From assembly GCA_003222835.1 (NCBI GenBank), contig QHXE01000420.1, positions 1-7,011 on the forward strand: a DNA stretch of 7,011 nt, written 5' to 3'. Source of the DNA: Acidobacteriota bacterium. Lineage in GTDB: Bacteria; Acidobacteriota; Blastocatellia; Pyrinomonadales; Pyrinomonadaceae. A model generated the notes under the pieces. It worked only from the letters and a program-made list of their open reading frames with translations. It was not told where the DNA came from and made no database searches. Below are positions 6,065-7,011 of this stretch, piece after piece. The position numbers were made by a program, and so were the translations under genes. Position 1 is the stretch's first letter. Every line of letters starts with the position of its first letter.

Positions 6065-6315
6065 CACAGAAAGATAGTGTACTCAGCCAAATTCTTGGTG
6101 GGCGATCCGATGCAAATGTAAACTTTAATGAATTGCGGAGTCTGCTACGCAGTTTGGGCTTCAGTGAGCGAATTCGAGGAAGTCATCATATTTTCGCCCG
6201 CGAAGATGTTCAGGAGATCGTGAACCTGCAACCGAAAGGCGCTAAAGCAAAGGCTTATCAAGTCAAACAAGTGCGTCAGGTGCTGGTGAAGTATCGGCTG
6301 GGAGGAATTCCATGA
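6061..6315 (+). CDS. hicA: HicA-family toxin (type II toxin-antitoxin)
   Basis: This 84-residue protein belongs to the HicA group with a double-stranded-RNA-binding-like fold that cleaves mRNA and slows growth when free of its antitoxin. It shows FNELRSLLRSLGF, then RIRGSHHIF (37-45) with the catalytic-type His in the GSHH motif, then EIVNLQPKGAKAKAYQVKQVRQVLVKY. About 20 residues (MTQKDSVLSQILGGRSDANV) precede the core, as is normal for this longer HicA subfamily. The start ATG 6061 overlaps the stop of the hydrolase (ATGA), and the 3' end overlaps hicB (ATGA). The toxin-first order is the usual one for hicAB. The unusual aspect is that no space for a private promoter exists before it. Both key His residues (42, 43) are intact, so the toxin is probably functional. 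Confidence 0.9.
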   Translation: MTQKDSVLSQILGGRSDANVNFNELRSLLRSLGFSERIRGSHHIFAREDVQEIVNLQPKGAKAKAYQVKQVRQVLVKYRLGGIP

Positions 6316-6521
6316 GCAAATATGAGGTGATTATATATTGGAGCGACGAAGATAACGCCTACGTCGCAGAAATCCCTGAGCTGCCGGGTTGCATGGCGGA
6401 CGGCTCGACTTATCAAGAGGCACTAGCCAATGCCGAGGCTGTGATCCAGGAGTGGATCGAAACTGCTAAAGAACTCAACCGGCCTATACCTGAACCCAAA
6501 GGCAGGTTGATTTACGCGTAA
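6312..6521 (+). CDS. hicB: HicB-family antitoxin
   Basis: The 69-residue product starts with [40 protein letters not shown], the classical HicB partially degraded RNase H-like fold that binds and neutralises HicA. It ends with the [12 protein letters not shown] motif seen in the short HicB-like subfamily. It lacks the C-terminal ribbon-helix-helix or helix-turn-helix domain of longer HicB proteins, so autorepression through this protein alone is doubtful. ATG 6312 lies within the ATGA overlap with hicA, ensuring coupled synthesis. The stop (TAA 6519-6521) is only 2 nt before the methylthioadenosine phosphorylase start. The family assignment is sure, given both sequence and its partner. Confidence 0.93.
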   Translation: MSKYEVIIYWSDEDNAYVAEIPELPGCMADGSTYQEALANAEAVIQEWIETAKELNRPIPEPKGRLIYA

Positions 6522-6523
6522 CT

Positions 6524-7011
6524 ATGACGACAGCAAGAATCGGAATCATCGGCGGCAGCGGCCTCTATCAGATGCCGGAACTCACAGCGATCGATGAGAT
6601 CGAAGTCGAGACTCCCTTCGGACGTCCTTCGGATAAGTTCATCGTCGGCACTCTCGAAGGCGAGCGCGTCGCCTTTCTGCCGCGTCACGGGGTGGGGCAT
6701 CGATTTACTCCGACTGAGCTTCCTTTTCGCGCCAACATTTATGGAATGAAACTGCTGGGCGTTGAACGCATCCTTTCCGCCTCGGCAGTGGGTTCATTGC
6801 AGGAGAAGTATGCGCCGCTCGATATGGTGATTCCCGATCAATTCTTCGATCGTACCCGAGCGCGCGTGCGCGAGTCGACGTTCTTCGGTGAGGGTATTGT
6901 AGCCCATGTAACATTCGCGCATCCGGTGTGCGCTGATCTCGGAGATGTGCTGGAAGAATCTTGCAAGTCAGTGAACGTCAACGTCCACCGGGGGGGAACT
7001 TATGTCTGCAT
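6524..7011 (+). CDS. mtnP: 5'-methylthioadenosine phosphorylase, 3' end outside the window
   Basis: About 162 residues are visible of a family usually near 285-290. The enzyme cleaves 5'-methylthioadenosine with phosphate to adenine and methylthioribose-1-phosphate in the methionine salvage pathway. Motifs are the phosphate-binding GGSGLY (10-15), [24 protein letters not shown] (53-76), [14 protein letters not shown] (79-92), [11 protein letters not shown], and HRGGTYVC near the edge. The Ser and His of these segments are conserved in the purine nucleoside phosphorylase/MTAP superfamily. HRGGTYVC is where the family continues with MEGPQFSTRAES, so the frame is correct through the G-run at 6970-6976. 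ATG 6524 gives the normal [11 protein letters not shown] start; no good Shine-Dalgarno is seen, so coupling to hicB is likely. Substrate preference between methylthioadenosine and inosine-type substrates cannot be settled without the C-terminal part. Confidence 0.93.
   Translation, partial: MTTARIGIIGGSGLYQMPELTAIDEIEVETPFGRPSDKFIVGTLEGERVAFLPRHGVGHRFTPTELPFRANIYGMKLLGVERILSASAVGSLQEKYAPLDMVIPDQFFDRTRARVRESTFFGEGIVAHVTFAHPVCADLGDVLEESCKSVNVNVHRGGTYVC

Overview
The window looks like a gene-dense bacterial chromosome segment. All genes lie on the + strand and many are translationally coupled: TGATG, ATGA or GTGA overlaps, or 2-nt gaps. Base composition is moderately GC-rich (an impression, not computed). 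The gene content and the short hairpin repeats between genes suggest a soil-type heterotroph, possibly Acidobacteriota (Blastocatellia-like). That placement is inference from remembered sequence style, not from a marker gene.

Layout. (1) 1-368: 3' part of a HEPN-domain protein whose beginning lies outside the window, overlapping by 1 nt with (2) rluB-type 23S rRNA pseudouridine synthase (368-1102). (3) 1081-1295: a non-coding stretch with a 34-bp interrupted inverted repeat whose left arm encodes the last residues and stop codon of RluB, a second hairpin, and a possible 11-codon leader ORF with a good ribosome binding site. (4) 1296-3726: a tight acyl-CoA metabolism operon of acyl-CoA dehydrogenase, MeaB-type GTPase and methylmalonyl-CoA epimerase. 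(5) 3727-3842: a cluster of three small hairpins, then (6) a membrane-anchored or exported parvulin-type prolyl isomerase/foldase (3843-5123, TTG start). (7) 5124-5224: a short intergenic stretch with tandem heptamers and an imperfect inverted repeat. (8) 5225-7011: an operon-like run of a metallo-beta-lactamase-fold hydrolase, HicA toxin, HicB antitoxin and 5'-methylthioadenosine phosphorylase (cut by the window end).

How they fit. The dehydrogenase, MeaB and epimerase belong to the oxidation of short or branched acyl-CoA and the propionyl-CoA to succinyl-CoA route. MeaB protects methylmalonyl-CoA mutase, and the epimerase supplies the mutase with its (R)-isomer. The mutase itself is not in the window. 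The last operon places a type II toxin-antitoxin pair between two metabolic genes with almost no intergenic space.

Most notable observations: MeaB appears to lack about 15 residues just after its Walker A motif, including the usual VDP strand; the parvulin domain seems to lack its N-terminal HILI strand, while a matching ARHILI strand follows the domain, as expected for a circular permutation; two intergenic hairpins share one stem with a compensatory base-pair change; and a repeat arm forms the end of rluB.
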